From Porphyromonadaceae bacterium UBA7048 (GTDB lineage Bacteria; Bacteroidota; Bacteroidia; Bacteroidales; Muribaculaceae), in contig DLAL01000086.1 in the NCBI GenBank assembly GCA_002493945.1, forward strand, positions 30,605-64,947: a DNA stretch of 34,343 bases. Reading direction: 5' to 3'. The translations under genes and the position numbers were made by a program. Below, in pieces: positions 7,475 through 16,437 of this stretch. The notes under the pieces are model-generated. The model did no database searches. It was not told where the DNA came from and was given only the letters and a program-made list of their open reading frames with translations. Numbering within the stretch: the stretch's first letter is position 1; each line of letters opens with the position of its first letter.

Positions 7475-9019
7475 TTAATAACCTTCGTTCTGTCCTACGG
7501 TGCCCACATACTGGTAGGGTATGGGGTAGAGGGCGCGGTAGTCGGGCGTCGAGCCTCCTTCGAGGACGCCGTTCTTCCACGACCATACGTAGGTGCTGCC
7601 GGTGTAGCGGCCGAAGCGGATGAGGTCCTGACGGCGGTGGCCCTCCATGTAGAGCTCGCACTGACGCTCGTGGAGGACGTTCTCTTCGGTCAGGGCGCCC
7701 AGCGGATCCATGCCTGCGCGCTCACGCACGAGGTTGAGGTAGTGGAGACCGTTGCACTCTACGCCGCGGAGCTGGCACTCGGCGAGCATGAGGTAGGTGT
7801 CGGCCAGACGGAAGAGGGGATAGTCGACGTTCGACACCTGGGTGTTGTTGTTAGTTGCGCCGGCGGTGTTGAGGTAGTCGGTCTCGGGCGAGTTGGAGTA
7901 CTTGATGCACATGTAGCCGCAGCTGTACTCGTCGTAGGTGGCCAGGTCGGGAATGTCTTCCTGGAAGGTGCCTTCGTAGATGAGACGGCGGTTGTCGCCC
8001 TGGAGAGCGCGCGAGAGTTCGGGACGCAGACGCAGACCGGACCAGGGCACACCCTGGCTGTTGACCTGGGTGAGGATTTCCTTGGGAGCGGACTCTACGT
8101 AGCAGCCTACGGTGAGGTAGGTGGTGCCGCCCCATGTCTCCATGCGGCCCTGCTGCTGGGGCACGGCCCAGAGGATTTCGCCGTTGCCGACATACTTGTC
8201 GTTGGTGGCGCAGAAGAGATACTTGTATTCGTCGGCGAGCTGTATGCCCGAATCAGCGATTTTCTTGCAGTAAGCGGCGCACTTGTCGTACATCGGGGTG
8301 CCGGTGTAGACCTCGGCGTTGAGGTAGAGCTTGGCCAGGAGCATGTAGCCTGCCTCGCGGCTTACGCGGCCGTAGGTCTGCTGTGCTGCGGGCTTGAGGT
8401 CCTCGACACAGCCTTCGAGCTCGGAGGTCACGGCCTCGAAGAGCTGCTTGCGGTCGTAGGTGGGAGGCACGGCGCCGGTGACAGACGCTTCGTCAATCCA
8501 GGGTCCGCGGCCGAAGAGGTCGATCATGAAGTAGTACGACAGACCGCGGATGGCGCGGGCTTCGGCCACGCGTGCCTTCACTTCGGCTTCGTCGAAGAAT
8601 GCCGCGCCTTCGCTCTGCATCTTGCTGATGAACTCGGCGCCCATCTTGGCGTTGAAGAACTCACGTGCGAAAGCGGCGTAGATCCATTCGTTGTTGGCGC
8701 TCCATGTGCAGAAGTTCAGGGGCTGGTAGCCGGGGTCGTTCCACTTCTCGGAGATGAAGCACTCGTCGGCGGTCACTTCCTGGAGGTTGAAGTGCGTACG
8801 GGTGAATGTGCCGGCACCGCCGTCGGAGGTTGAGATGACGTCGTCGCGGTAGAGGTTGCCGTACAGACGTGCCAGGAAGCCGTCCCACTCTGCTGCGGTG
8901 GTCAGTTCGAGCTTCTGGTTGGGGTCATTGGGCTTGAGGTCGAGGTCGCCCACACAAGAAGTGGAGGCAAGTCCCGTCAGGGCCACACAACCCGCAATGA
9001 TATATTTTGAGATATTCAT
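7475..9019 (-). CDS. SusD/RagB family nutrient-binding outer-membrane lipoprotein
   Basis: A 514-residue SusD-family lipoprotein, the lid of a SusCD transporter that captures glycans at the cell surface. The signal peptide has lipobox ASTSC with Cys at residue 22. The N-terminal part (about 30-300) has the TPR-like helical scaffold, including ARAIRGLSYYFMIDLFGRGPW. The C-terminal part has the family hallmarks YPLFRLADTYLMLAEC (about 395-410), LNLVRERAG and ERQCELYMEGHRRQDLIRFG. Length is typical. It lies 55 bp after susC and 28 bp before susE. SusD homologues share low identity, so the substrate cannot be predicted from this sequence. Confidence 0.95.
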   Translation of the reverse strand: MNISKYIIAGCVALTGLASTSCVGDLDLKPNDPNQKLELTTAAEWDGFLARLYGNLYRDDVISTSDGGAGTFTRTHFNLQEVTADECFISEKWNDPGYQPLNFCTWSANNEWIYAAFAREFFNAKMGAEFISKMQSEGAAFFDEAEVKARVAEARAIRGLSYYFMIDLFGRGPWIDEASVTGAVPPTYDRKQLFEAVTSELEGCVEDLKPAAQQTYGRVSREAGYMLLAKLYLNAEVYTGTPMYDKCAAYCKKIADSGIQLADEYKYLFCATNDKYVGNGEILWAVPQQQGRMETWGGTTYLTVGCYVESAPKEILTQVNSQGVPWSGLRLRPELSRALQGDNRRLIYEGTFQEDIPDLATYDEYSCGYMCIKYSNSPETDYLNTAGATNNNTQVSNVDYPLFRLADTYLMLAECQLRGVECNGLHYLNLVRERAGMDPLGALTEENVLHERQCELYMEGHRRQDLIRFGRYTGSTYVWSWKNGVLEGGSTPDYRALYPIPYQYVGTVGQNEGY

Positions 9020-9074
9020 ATTTTTAATTAGGATGGAGTTCGTAAGTTAAGTGACTCTTGAATGTTGCCTGTCA

Positions 9075-12000
9075 TCAGAAGTTTGCGACGAGGCCGAGGG
9101 TGAACGTCACAGGACGCGGGTAGCAGCTGTTGTCGATGCCTTTCTGGTATGTGAGCTCGGGGTCGAGACCCTTGTATCCGGTGATGACGAAGGGATTCTC
9201 CACGGCGCCGAATACGCGCAGGCGGAGCTTGTCGCGCAGGAGGTTCTCCCAGGTGTAGCCCAGGGTGATGTTGTCGCAGCGCACGAACGAGGCGTTCTGT
9301 ACCCAGTGGTTGGACAGCATCAGGTCGGTGCTTCGGGTGGTCTCGAAGAGATAAGTGTTGTCAAGCACGTTGCTCAGGGGAGCGGTGGCGGTGGCCGAGA
9401 CGAAGCTGTTGCCCATCATGTTCTGGTTGTATGCCCAGTTGCCGAATGCGCCGCGGAGCACGAATCCGAGGTCCCAGTTCTTGTACTTGAAGGTGTTGTT
9501 CCATGCCACGGTGATGTCGGGGGTGGCGTGGTGGTAGAGGATGCGGTCGTCGTTGTTGATGACACCGTCGGCGTTCTGGTCGACGTATACGCCTTCGAGA
9601 GGATTGCCGTTGGAGTCATATACCTGCTCGTATACCCAGTAGGTGTATGCAGCCTCGCCTACGACGTGCTTCTGGACGTTCACGCCGCTTACGTTGCCGG
9701 TGGTGGTGTCGGCGCCTTCGGCCAGACGGGTGATCTTGTTGCGGTTCCAGGCGAAGTTGAGGTTCGAGTTCCAGGTGAAGTCGCGGGTCACGATAGGACG
9801 CGTGTTGATGTTGAACTCGATACCGGTGTTGGTGAGGTCGCCGAGGTTGATGTTGCCGACGTTCGAGAGGTTGGAGCCTGCGGGGAAGTTGGCCCATACG
9901 AGGAGATCGGTCGACTTGCGGCGGTACCAGTCGATGCTACCGTTGATGCGGTTGTTGAGGAATCCGAAGTCTACGCCGACGTTCCATGTGTGGGTTTCCT
10001 CCCACTTCAGGTCAGCATTGTACTTCTCGGGATATGCTATCTGCACGTAGTTGGGAGTGCCGTCGGGGTTGAAGCCGATGGGGTAGGTGTTCGACTCGTT
10101 GGTGAGGACGGTGTAGATGGGGAGGTAGGGGAAGTAGTCGCCGCCGAGGTTCTGCTGGCCGGTGACACCGTACTCTGCGCGGAGCTTGAGTTCGCTCAGC
10201 ACGCCGCGTGCGCCTTCCATGAAGTCTTCCTCAAGAATCTTCCAGCCGAGGGCCACGGCGGGGAAGGTACCCCAGCGGTTGTCCTTGCCGAATCGCGACG
10301 TACCGTCCCAGCGCATGGTGGCCGTGAGGAGGTAGCGGTCCATCAGGGTGTAGTTGACACGGCCGAAGAACGACACGAGCTGATAGCGGCTCTTGCCGTA
10401 GGACTTGGGCGAGTACTGGTAGCCGGCATACTGGCGGATTGACTCGTCGGCGGCATTGGCGATGCTGGGGTCGACCTGGCTGTAGTTGTTGCTCGAGAAG
10501 TTGAAGCGCTGCCAGTCGTAGCCGGCGGTCACGTCGAGGTCGGACCTGATGGCTTCGAAGGACTTGTTGTAGTTGAGATAGAACGAGAGGAGGAGCGTGT
10601 AGTTCTCGGCCCATTCGTGGTTGACGGTGGAGTAGCCGTTCTTGAAGTTGATGCTCTCGGCATTGTCGGGGTTGGGGAGCTCGGGATGGTCGGAAGCCTT
10701 GACGCCGAAGCCGTTCTTCCATGCCAGCGGGCTGAAGGGATGCTGGAAGTTCTTCACCTCGCCGTGGCCGTAGTCATAGCCGAGGTTGAGGTTGGCGCGG
10801 AGTTCGCGGAGGAAAGGCATCTTCAGGTCGAGCTGGAGATTACCGATGCTTTGGTATACGGTCGACTTGCTGGTGTAGTCGTCGATCATCGACACGGGGT
10901 TGATGGCCATAAGGGTGTTGATCTGGTCGCCGGGGGTGTCTTCGCCTGCAAGACCGCCATTGTTGATGTATGTGGTCCAGTTGTTGAAGATGTTGCGGCT
11001 GCGCACGGGCAGGGTGGGGTTGAAGCTGAGTGCGTTTCCGAGCGAGCCCTGGTCGTAGTTGTTGCGGATGTATGCGCCCTTGAGGTTGACGTTGACGCTC
11101 AGAAGGTCATCGAAGAACTTCGGGGTGAGGTTGATTGATGCGCCCAGACGGTCGTTGTTGGTCTTGCGTACGACACCCTGGTTGCTGCTGAAGTCGACGG
11201 CCACGCGGTAGGGGAGGAATCCTGCCGTACCGCCTACGGACACGCTGTAGTCATGGCTGAATGTGGTGCGGAGCACTTCTTTCTGCCAGTTGGTGTTCAC
11301 CGAGCCGAGAGCGGCGGCCTGGGGCGTGTCGGCGCCGTAGCGGTTGAGGATGAACTCGCGGAAGCGGTCGCCCGACATCATGTCGAGGTAGTTGCGTGGA
11401 GTCGCGGCCTTGAAGTTGGCGGTAAATGTCACCTGGGGCTTGCCCGACTTGCCGGTCTTGGTGGTGATGATGATCACACCGTTCGACGCGCGGCTACCGT
11501 ATATGGCCGTTGCCGAAGCGGACTTGAGGATGGTCATGTTCTCGATGTTCTCGGGGTTGATGAGTCCGAGGGGGTTCGACGAACCGCGCACCGAGTTGCC
11601 TTCCATAGGCACACCGTCGACCACGATGAGGGGCTCGTTGGATGCCGAGAGCGAGGCACCGCCGCGGATCTGGATGTTTGCTCCGCCGGCAGGGTCACCG
11701 CCGTTGGTCGCTACAACCACACCGGGGCTTGCGCCTACCAGAAGGTCCTGGGCAGTGGCAGCGAGGCCGGCCTCGATTTCAGAGGGCTTCACCACGCCTA
11801 CCGAACCGGTGGCGTCGGCTTTCTTGACAGTACCGTAGCCGACGACCACGAGTTCGTTCATGGCCACGGCGTTGGTTGTGAACTTCACGTCGATTCTGGT
11901 GCGGCCTTTTACGGGTATTTCCTGAGTGTCGCAACCCACATAAGAGAAGATGAGCGTTGCGTCGGGAGCAACCTTGATAGAGTAATTGCCTTCGAAGTCG

Positions 12001-12185
12001 GTGACGGCTCCGTTTCCGGTGACACCTTTCACCTCGATGCTGGCGCCGATGGCAGGCTCGCCTTCGGGCTCATACACGGTACCTGTAACCGTGATGTTTT
12101 GCGCTAAAGCCGGGAGAGCGGTGGCAAGCAGCAGAACTAAAGCAAGCAGCGCTTTTCCGGTCATTTGGTGACAAATGTTCTTCAT
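9075..12185 (-). CDS. SusC/RagA family TonB-dependent outer-membrane transporter
   Basis: A 1036-residue TonB-dependent transporter that imports bound glycans or oligosaccharides using energy from TonB-ExbBD. In order: signal peptide 1 to about 28, carboxypeptidase-regulatory-like beta domain (about 31-110, starting ITVTGTVYEPEGEPAIGA), the SusC/RagA hallmark ELVVVGYGTVKKADATGSV that begins the plug (about 115-230, with IQIRGGASLSASNEPLIVVDG), and a 22-strand barrel ending in the aromatic terminus LVANF. No N-terminal signalling (STN) domain is present, so regulation through an anti-sigma factor by this protein is unlikely. It heads the susC-D-E-F operon, divergent from mazG. A second Met at residue 8 is an alternative start. 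Confidence 0.95.
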   Translation of the reverse strand: MKNICHQMTGKALLALVLLLATALPALAQNITVTGTVYEPEGEPAIGASIEVKGVTGNGAVTDFEGNYSIKVAPDATLIFSYVGCDTQEIPVKGRTRIDVKFTTNAVAMNELVVVGYGTVKKADATGSVGVVKPSEIEAGLAATAQDLLVGASPGVVVATNGGDPAGGANIQIRGGASLSASNEPLIVVDGVPMEGNSVRGSSNPLGLINPENIENMTILKSASATAIYGSRASNGVIIITTKTGKSGKPQVTFTANFKAATPRNYLDMMSGDRFREFILNRYGADTPQAAALGSVNTNWQKEVLRTTFSHDYSVSVGGTAGFLPYRVAVDFSSNQGVVRKTNNDRLGASINLTPKFFDDLLSVNVNLKGAYIRNNYDQGSLGNALSFNPTLPVRSRNIFNNWTTYINNGGLAGEDTPGDQINTLMAINPVSMIDDYTSKSTVYQSIGNLQLDLKMPFLRELRANLNLGYDYGHGEVKNFQHPFSPLAWKNGFGVKASDHPELPNPDNAESINFKNGYSTVNHEWAENYTLLLSFYLNYNKSFEAIRSDLDVTAGYDWQRFNFSSNNYSQVDPSIANAADESIRQYAGYQYSPKSYGKSRYQLVSFFGRVNYTLMDRYLLTATMRWDGTSRFGKDNRWGTFPAVALGWKILEEDFMEGARGVLSELKLRAEYGVTGQQNLGGDYFPYLPIYTVLTNESNTYPIGFNPDGTPNYVQIAYPEKYNADLKWEETHTWNVGVDFGFLNNRINGSIDWYRRKSTDLLVWANFPAGSNLSNVGNINLGDLTNTGIEFNINTRPIVTRDFTWNSNLNFAWNRNKITRLAEGADTTTGNVSGVNVQKHVVGEAAYTYWVYEQVYDSNGNPLEGVYVDQNADGVINNDDRILYHHATPDITVAWNNTFKYKNWDLGFVLRGAFGNWAYNQNMMGNSFVSATATAPLSNVLDNTYLFETTRSTDLMLSNHWVQNASFVRCDNITLGYTWENLLRDKLRLRVFGAVENPFVITGYKGLDPELTYQKGIDNSCYPRPVTFTLGLVANF

Positions 12186-12578
12186 GCAAAGGGTTCTTTT
12201 TTAATTAACGGAATTATTTGTTGTTTATATTCTCTTTCAAATGCACCTCAGCTGGCCGACGGGCATGTACACGCTGATATCCGGCACTGCAGAAGGTGTG
12301 CAGCATCGGAATAAAAAGATAATGTCAGTGCGGCGAACGACATGGTATACGATTCGCTATGATTTAGCCGGTGAAGTAATTTGTATAAGTATGATATCTC
12401 AGAGATGTGACGGAGCCGGGGTGCCAGATTCCGTACATTCGGATGCAAAGATGAAGAAAATAATCGATATAATCTGTATGTAGAACGCACAAAAATCGAG
12501 AACCGACAAACTTTAACATATTTAACTTAACAACAATCGTATTTTTTAACATCCATGACCCTTCCCGGATGTCAAACA
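12186..12578. other. long non-coding leader/upstream region of susC
   Basis: About 390 bp without a convincing gene lies between susC (-) and the mazG promoter (+). The best minus-strand promoter-like match is TAAAGTTTG at 12515-12507, one base longer than TAnnTTTG, with no clean TTTG partner. If used it gives a leader of about 320 nt. The stretch nearest susC is A/T-rich; 12241-12345 is GC-richer and can form a CTGCA/TGCAG hairpin (12287-12303). A structured regulatory leader or antisense RNA is possible but not demonstrated. Small open frames here show no recognisable domain. Confidence 0.35.
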
Positions 12579-12610
12579 TTTTATTTTTCGCCCCGAAAAT
12601 CGTACCTTTG
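12579..12610 (+). promoter_or_regulatory. promoter of the mazG-topB operon
   Basis: TACCTTTG (12603-12610) fits TAnnTTTG exactly. TTTT (12579-12582) occupies the -33 position with a 20-bp spacer, one mismatch from TTTG. The predicted start lies about 60 bases before the mazG ATG. Confidence 0.68.
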
Positions 12611-12675
12611 CATAGTATTTCGCAGGCCGCCGGGAGTCCGTCAGCCGCTAACTCACCTTCAGATAAACGATTATT

Positions 12676-13473
12676 ATGCTTCATACACGTCAAGAACAGC
12701 TCGAGGCCCTCGGGCGCATCATCGACACGCTCGACATACTCCGTGTCAAGTGTCCCTGGGACGCCAAGCAGACCAATGAGAGCCTGCGTCCCAACACCAT
12801 TGAAGAGGTCTACGAACTGGCACAGGCCCTCCTGGACGATGACGCCGCCAACATCCGCAAGGAGCTCGGCGACGTGCTACTCCACGTCCTCTTCTACTCC
12901 AAGATAGGGTCGGAGAAAGGGCAGTTCGACATAGCCGACGTTGCCGACGCGCTCAACGACAAGCTCATCTTCCGTCATCCGCATGTGTTCGGCACCGTTC
13001 ACGTGGACAATGCCGAAGAGGTGACGCAGAACTGGGAGCAGCTCAAGCTCAAGGAGAAGGACGGCAACCGCTCCGTCCTGGCCGGTGTACCGGCGGCGCT
13101 TCCGGCGCTGATCAAGGCCTGCCGCGTGCAGGAGAAGGCGGCCAACGTCGGCTTCGACTGGGAGCGCCCCGAGCAGGTGTGGGACAAGGTGCGCGAGGAG
13201 ATAGCCGAGACTGCCGAGGCCATAGCTTCGGGCCGCAAGGACGACATCGAGGCCGAGTTCGGCGACCTCTTCTTCAGCCTCGTGAACGCCGCACGGCTCT
13301 ACGGTGTCAATCCCGAGAACGCCCTCGAGCGCACTGACCGCAAGTTCATCAGCCGCTTCAACTATATCGAATACAAGGCCCGCGAGGCCGGCCGCTCACT
13401 CTCCGATATGACTCTCGGCGAGATGGACGCCCTCTGGAACGAAGCAAAAGCCGACCCGGGCACATGCCGATGA
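12676..13473 (+). CDS. mazG: nucleoside triphosphate pyrophosphohydrolase MazG
   Basis: MazG hydrolyses NTPs and dNTPs to the monophosphate and pyrophosphate, sanitising nucleotide pools in the cytoplasm. The 265-residue protein is full length with two MazG-fold halves. The first has the signature CPWDAKQTNESLRPNTIEE, then EEVYEL with KELGDVLLHVLF (the EExxE and ExxD metal ligands). The second, less conserved, half has REEIAETAEAI and EAEFGDLFFSLVN. It is the first gene after the promoter at 12579-12610 and overlaps topB by 4 bp. A second MazG-fold enzyme of a different subfamily lies at 21763-22113. Confidence 0.95.
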   Translation: MLHTRQEQLEALGRIIDTLDILRVKCPWDAKQTNESLRPNTIEEVYELAQALLDDDAANIRKELGDVLLHVLFYSKIGSEKGQFDIADVADALNDKLIFRHPHVFGTVHVDNAEEVTQNWEQLKLKEKDGNRSVLAGVPAALPALIKACRVQEKAANVGFDWERPEQVWDKVREEIAETAEAIASGRKDDIEAEFGDLFFSLVNAARLYGVNPENALERTDRKFISRFNYIEYKAREAGRSLSDMTLGEMDALWNEAKADPGTCR

Positions 13474-15518
13474 AGCTCTGCATCACCGAGAAACCGAGCG
13501 TGGCACGCGACATCGCGGCTATCCTCGGCGCCAACGAACGCCATGACGGCTACTTCGAGGGCGCCGGCTACCGCGTCACGTGGACTTTCGGACACCTCTG
13601 CTGCCTCCTCGAGCCGGACGACTACCGCCCCGACTGGAAGCGGTGGTCGCTGGGCACGCTGCCGATGATTCCGGATAAGTTCGACATCAAGCTCATCGAT
13701 GACGCCAGCTACAAGCGTCAGTTCGGCGTGATAGAGAAGCTCATCGGCGAGGCCGACGAGGTCATCAACTGCGGTGACGCCGGGCAGGAAGGCGAGCTCA
13801 TCCAGCGCTGGGTGATGAAGAAGGCAGGCACGAAGTGTCCCGTCAGCCGTCTGTGGATATCGTCGCTGACCGACGAGTCGATACGCGAGGGCTTCACCTC
13901 GCTCAAGCCGCAGGCCGACTACGACCGGCTCTTCTTCGCCGGACTCTCGCGCGCCATCGGCGACTGGATTCTCGGCATGAACGCCACGCGCCTCTATACG
14001 CTCAAGTACTCCGCGCCGGGTCATGTCCTCTCGATAGGCCGTGTGCAGACCCCAACGCTCGCGCTGATAGTGAAGCGCCAGCAGGAGATAGCCGAATTCG
14101 TCCCCAAGGACAGCTGGGAGCTGCATACTCTGTACCGCGACGCCAACTTCACCTATACGGGCGACCGCTTCGCCACCGAGGAGGCCGGCAATGCAGCCGT
14201 GGCCGAGGTGGCTCCGCTGGAATTCACCGTCGACGACATCAAGAAGAAGAAGGGCCGCGAGGCTCCTCCGCGCCTCTTCGACCTGACATCGCTGCAGGTG
14301 GAGTGCAACAAGAAATTCGGCTGGACGGCCGATGCCACCCTCAGGCTCATCCAGTCGCTCTACGAGAAGAAACTCACCACCTATCCCCGTGTCGACACCA
14401 CCTATCTGTCGGAGGATATATACCCCAAGATAGCGCCGACGCTGAGGAAGATGACGCCATATGCCGCCCTGACGGAGCCGGTGCTGGCCAAGCCTATAGT
14501 CAAGTCCAAGAAGATATTCGACAACTCCAAGGTCACCGACCACCACGCCATCATCCCCATCGGTCAGTATCCCTCGGGCATCGACGGCGACGAGAAGCGC
14601 CTCTATCATCTGATAGCGATGCGCTTCATCGCCGCGTTCTACCCCGACTGCGAGTTTGAGGCCACTACGGTCACGGCTCATGCCGGGAAGTACGGCTTCA
14701 AGGCCACGGGTAAGGTCATCGTCTCGCCCGGCTGGCGCTCGCTCTACAAAGGCAAGGATGACGAGAAGGACAGCAAGGACTCCGACGAAAGCGACAACGC
14801 CGTGCTGCCCGTGTTCACGCCGGGCGAGTCAGGTCCTCATGCTCCTTTCCTGGCCAAGAAGACCACGCAGCCGCCCAAGTACTACACCGAAGGCACCCTC
14901 CTGCGCGCCATGGAGACGGCAGGCCGCACCGTCGACAGCGAGGAGCTGCGCGAGGCCATGAAGGACAACGGCATCGGCCGCCCGTCGACCCGTGCCGCCA
15001 TAATAGAGACGCTCTTCAAGCGCCGCTACATCTACCGCGAGCGCAAGAACATCATAGCCTCGCAGGCAGGCATCGACCTTATAGCCACCATCCGCGAGGA
15101 ACTGCTCAAGTCGGCCAAGCTCACCGGCATCTGGGAGAACAAGCTGCGGAAGATAGAGCGCGGCGACTACTCCCCGGCGCTCTTCGTGCGCGAGATCAAT
15201 CAGCTGATACGCGAGATAGTGTTCAACGTGCTGTCCGACAACTCGAACCGCCGTATCATCGCCGAGGCTCCCGACGAGAAGAAGACAAAGAAAAAAGGCG
15301 CCGCTGACGACGCCCCGAAGAAGCCGCGCGCACCGCGTGTGACCAAGTTCGAGCAGGTACCGTGCCCCGTCTGCGGCGAAGGACATATCCTCAAGGGCCG
15401 CACGGCGTTCGGCTGCAGCCGCTATGCTTCGGGCTGTGCTTTCCGCCTCCCCTTCGAGCAGTGTCCTGCCGACACGACTCCCTCGGCCCTGAAAAAACGA
15501 CTGACTAAGAATCAATGA
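13470..15518 (+). CDS. topB: DNA topoisomerase III (type IA)
   Basis: A 682-residue type IA topoisomerase that passes single DNA strands to resolve replication and recombination intermediates. The TOPRIM domain starts at residue 1 with LCITEKPSVARD (Glu7, Lys8) and has the acidic motif GDAGQEGELIQRW near 102-114, with Gln where many relatives have Arg. The LSIGRVQTPTLALI motif lies near 187-200. The catalytic Tyr is Y305 in KLTTYPRVDTTYL. A Lys/Asp-rich linker precedes a C-terminal zinc-ribbon-like domain, CPVCGEGH through CSRYASGC. ATG 13470 is preferred because it overlaps the mazG stop as ATGA and begins at the conserved MKLCITEK; ATG 13464 would add two residues. A similar TopB type occurs on Bacteroidetes mobile elements, but no mobile genes flank this copy. 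Confidence 0.95.
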   Translation: MKLCITEKPSVARDIAAILGANERHDGYFEGAGYRVTWTFGHLCCLLEPDDYRPDWKRWSLGTLPMIPDKFDIKLIDDASYKRQFGVIEKLIGEADEVINCGDAGQEGELIQRWVMKKAGTKCPVSRLWISSLTDESIREGFTSLKPQADYDRLFFAGLSRAIGDWILGMNATRLYTLKYSAPGHVLSIGRVQTPTLALIVKRQQEIAEFVPKDSWELHTLYRDANFTYTGDRFATEEAGNAAVAEVAPLEFTVDDIKKKKGREAPPRLFDLTSLQVECNKKFGWTADATLRLIQSLYEKKLTTYPRVDTTYLSEDIYPKIAPTLRKMTPYAALTEPVLAKPIVKSKKIFDNSKVTDHHAIIPIGQYPSGIDGDEKRLYHLIAMRFIAAFYPDCEFEATTVTAHAGKYGFKATGKVIVSPGWRSLYKGKDDEKDSKDSDESDNAVLPVFTPGESGPHAPFLAKKTTQPPKYYTEGTLLRAMETAGRTVDSEELREAMKDNGIGRPSTRAAIIETLFKRRYIYRERKNIIASQAGIDLIATIREELLKSAKLTGIWENKLRKIERGDYSPALFVREINQLIREIVFNVLSDNSNRRIIAEAPDEKKTKKKGAADDAPKKPRAPRVTKFEQVPCPVCGEGHILKGRTAFGCSRYASGCAFRLPFEQCPADTTPSALKKRLTKNQ

Positions 15519-15661
15519 CACAGACCATACAGTGGATTATAGTGGCGGTTGTGGTCATAGTGGCCGCCGTCTACCTCTACCGCGCTCTCCGCTGCAGCAA
15601 CGGCGGCTGCACGGGCTGTCCGCTTGCCGACAAGTGCGGCAAGCGGAAGAAGCGGCGGTGA
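15515..15661 (+). CDS. FeoB-associated Cys-rich membrane protein-like small protein
   Basis: A 48-residue protein starting MTQTIQWIIVAVVVIVAAVY, giving a single transmembrane helix at about 6-22. A short cytoplasmic-type tail follows with four cysteines (CSNGGCTGCPLADKC) and a run of Lys/Arg. This is the layout of the FeoB-associated Cys-rich membrane protein family (PF12669). The start overlaps the topB stop as ATGA, so it is probably translated from the mazG-topB mRNA. No feoA or feoB is present in the window, so a link to ferrous iron uptake rests on family resemblance only; the cysteines could bind iron or zinc. Confidence 0.78.
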   Translation: MTQTIQWIIVAVVVIVAAVYLYRALRCSNGGCTGCPLADKCGKRKKRR

Positions 15662-15677
15662 GGAGGGGACGGTATTC

Positions 15678-15944
15678 TTACTTCACCGAGATTATAGGCT
15701 GGCCGAAGAAAGTGGACAGCATGGCGAGTGTCGCAATAGTGAAATTGTGCTCTCCGCTCAGCCATCGTGTGATTTCATTCGGCCGCTTGCCGAGAGCCTG
15801 GGCAAACTGCTTTTTGTTCAGACCTTTTTCACGCATAAGTGCGTCCAGCCGGTTTGAGATTGCGAATGACAGGCGGGATTCCTCGCGTTTGTCCTGAGGA
15901 ATCTCGTTAAAAATTTCCTGTAAAGAGATATTGGCAGTTCTCAT
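15678..15944 (-). CDS. Xre-family helix-turn-helix antitoxin (HigA-like)
   Basis: An 88-residue DNA-binding protein. The central Xre-type HTH spans about residues 28-80, with LNKKQFAQALGKRPNEITRW forming the two HTH helices and SGEHNFTIATLAMLSTFFG following. The N-terminal 25 residues are polar and could wrap the toxin. Its start overlaps the stop of the upstream toxin-like gene as ATGA, giving the toxin-first order of HigBA systems. It would neutralise the toxin and repress the shared promoter at 16438-16471. The pair is visibly richer in A+T than its neighbours. The antitoxin role is inferred from fold and position. Confidence 0.78.
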   Translation of the reverse strand: MRTANISLQEIFNEIPQDKREESRLSFAISNRLDALMREKGLNKKQFAQALGKRPNEITRWLSGEHNFTIATLAMLSTFFGQPIISVK

Positions 15945-16411
15945 AATTCAAAATTCTTGTCAGTTATAATCTCTTTTTCGGTTATCTCAGCATTTCCTGA
16001 GCGTACTTCCTGTCTGAGCAGGCGCTCGAACTTCTGCAAATCAATGACATATCCCTGGAGAGTGTCATCTTCTTGATATGTGCGACTGCGCTTGACACCG
16101 CCGTTTCCGAGGATAAGTATTTTGTCTGTGAGGCGAAGACAATACAGTCGGAGTTTTGATTTCAGGACCGGAAGTGCTACTACCGAATCATTCATTTTGC
16201 CCTCCCGGCGGAAGTAACGCTCCAATGCGCCATTTGACAGAATCTGTTCCACGAAGCGCATTATTGCTTGAAAATCAGGATTCAGTTCAGCATCTTCTCT
16301 GAATTTGGATATGAACTTTTCAAATTCGCTCATACCGTCAGATAGAAACTGAATGGTATACATTGTACAGCTGTTGCTGCTGTTTACCAGTAGAAGTTCC
16401 ACTTCGCCCAT
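15941..16411 (-). CDS. RelE/HigB-like toxin (putative)
   Basis: A 156-residue protein encoded first in a two-gene operon with an Xre antitoxin. The central part has the beta-sheet pattern of RelE/ParE/Gp49-type toxins: FRREGKMNDSVVALP, then SKLRLYCLRLTDKILILGNGG and SRTYQEDDTLQGYVIDLQKFERLL. The RLYCLR and ILILGNGG strands match the expected ribonuclease sheet. It is longer than a minimal RelE, with an N-terminal helical extension of about 60 residues. A start at Met17 would give 140 residues. The start at 16411 fits the predicted transcription start near 16434. Ribosome-dependent mRNA cleavage would be the family activity; the sequence alone does not prove toxicity. Confidence 0.65.
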   Translation of the reverse strand: MGEVELLLVNSSNSCTMYTIQFLSDGMSEFEKFISKFREDAELNPDFQAIMRFVEQILSNGALERYFRREGKMNDSVVALPVLKSKLRLYCLRLTDKILILGNGGVKRSRTYQEDDTLQGYVIDLQKFERLLRQEVRSGNAEITEKEIITDKNFEL

Positions 16412-16437
16412 AGTCAGTCGTGTTTATTATGATAATG

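Noticed and set aside
12241..12490. Small open frames (about 80 codons) on both strands upstream of susC
   Set aside because: They overlap each other in antisense, have atypical composition and no recognisable domain, and are better explained as untranslated leader.
13470..15518. topB as part of a conjugative transposon
   Set aside because: Such elements often carry topB, but here it is co-directional with mazG and no tra, mob or integrase gene is adjacent.
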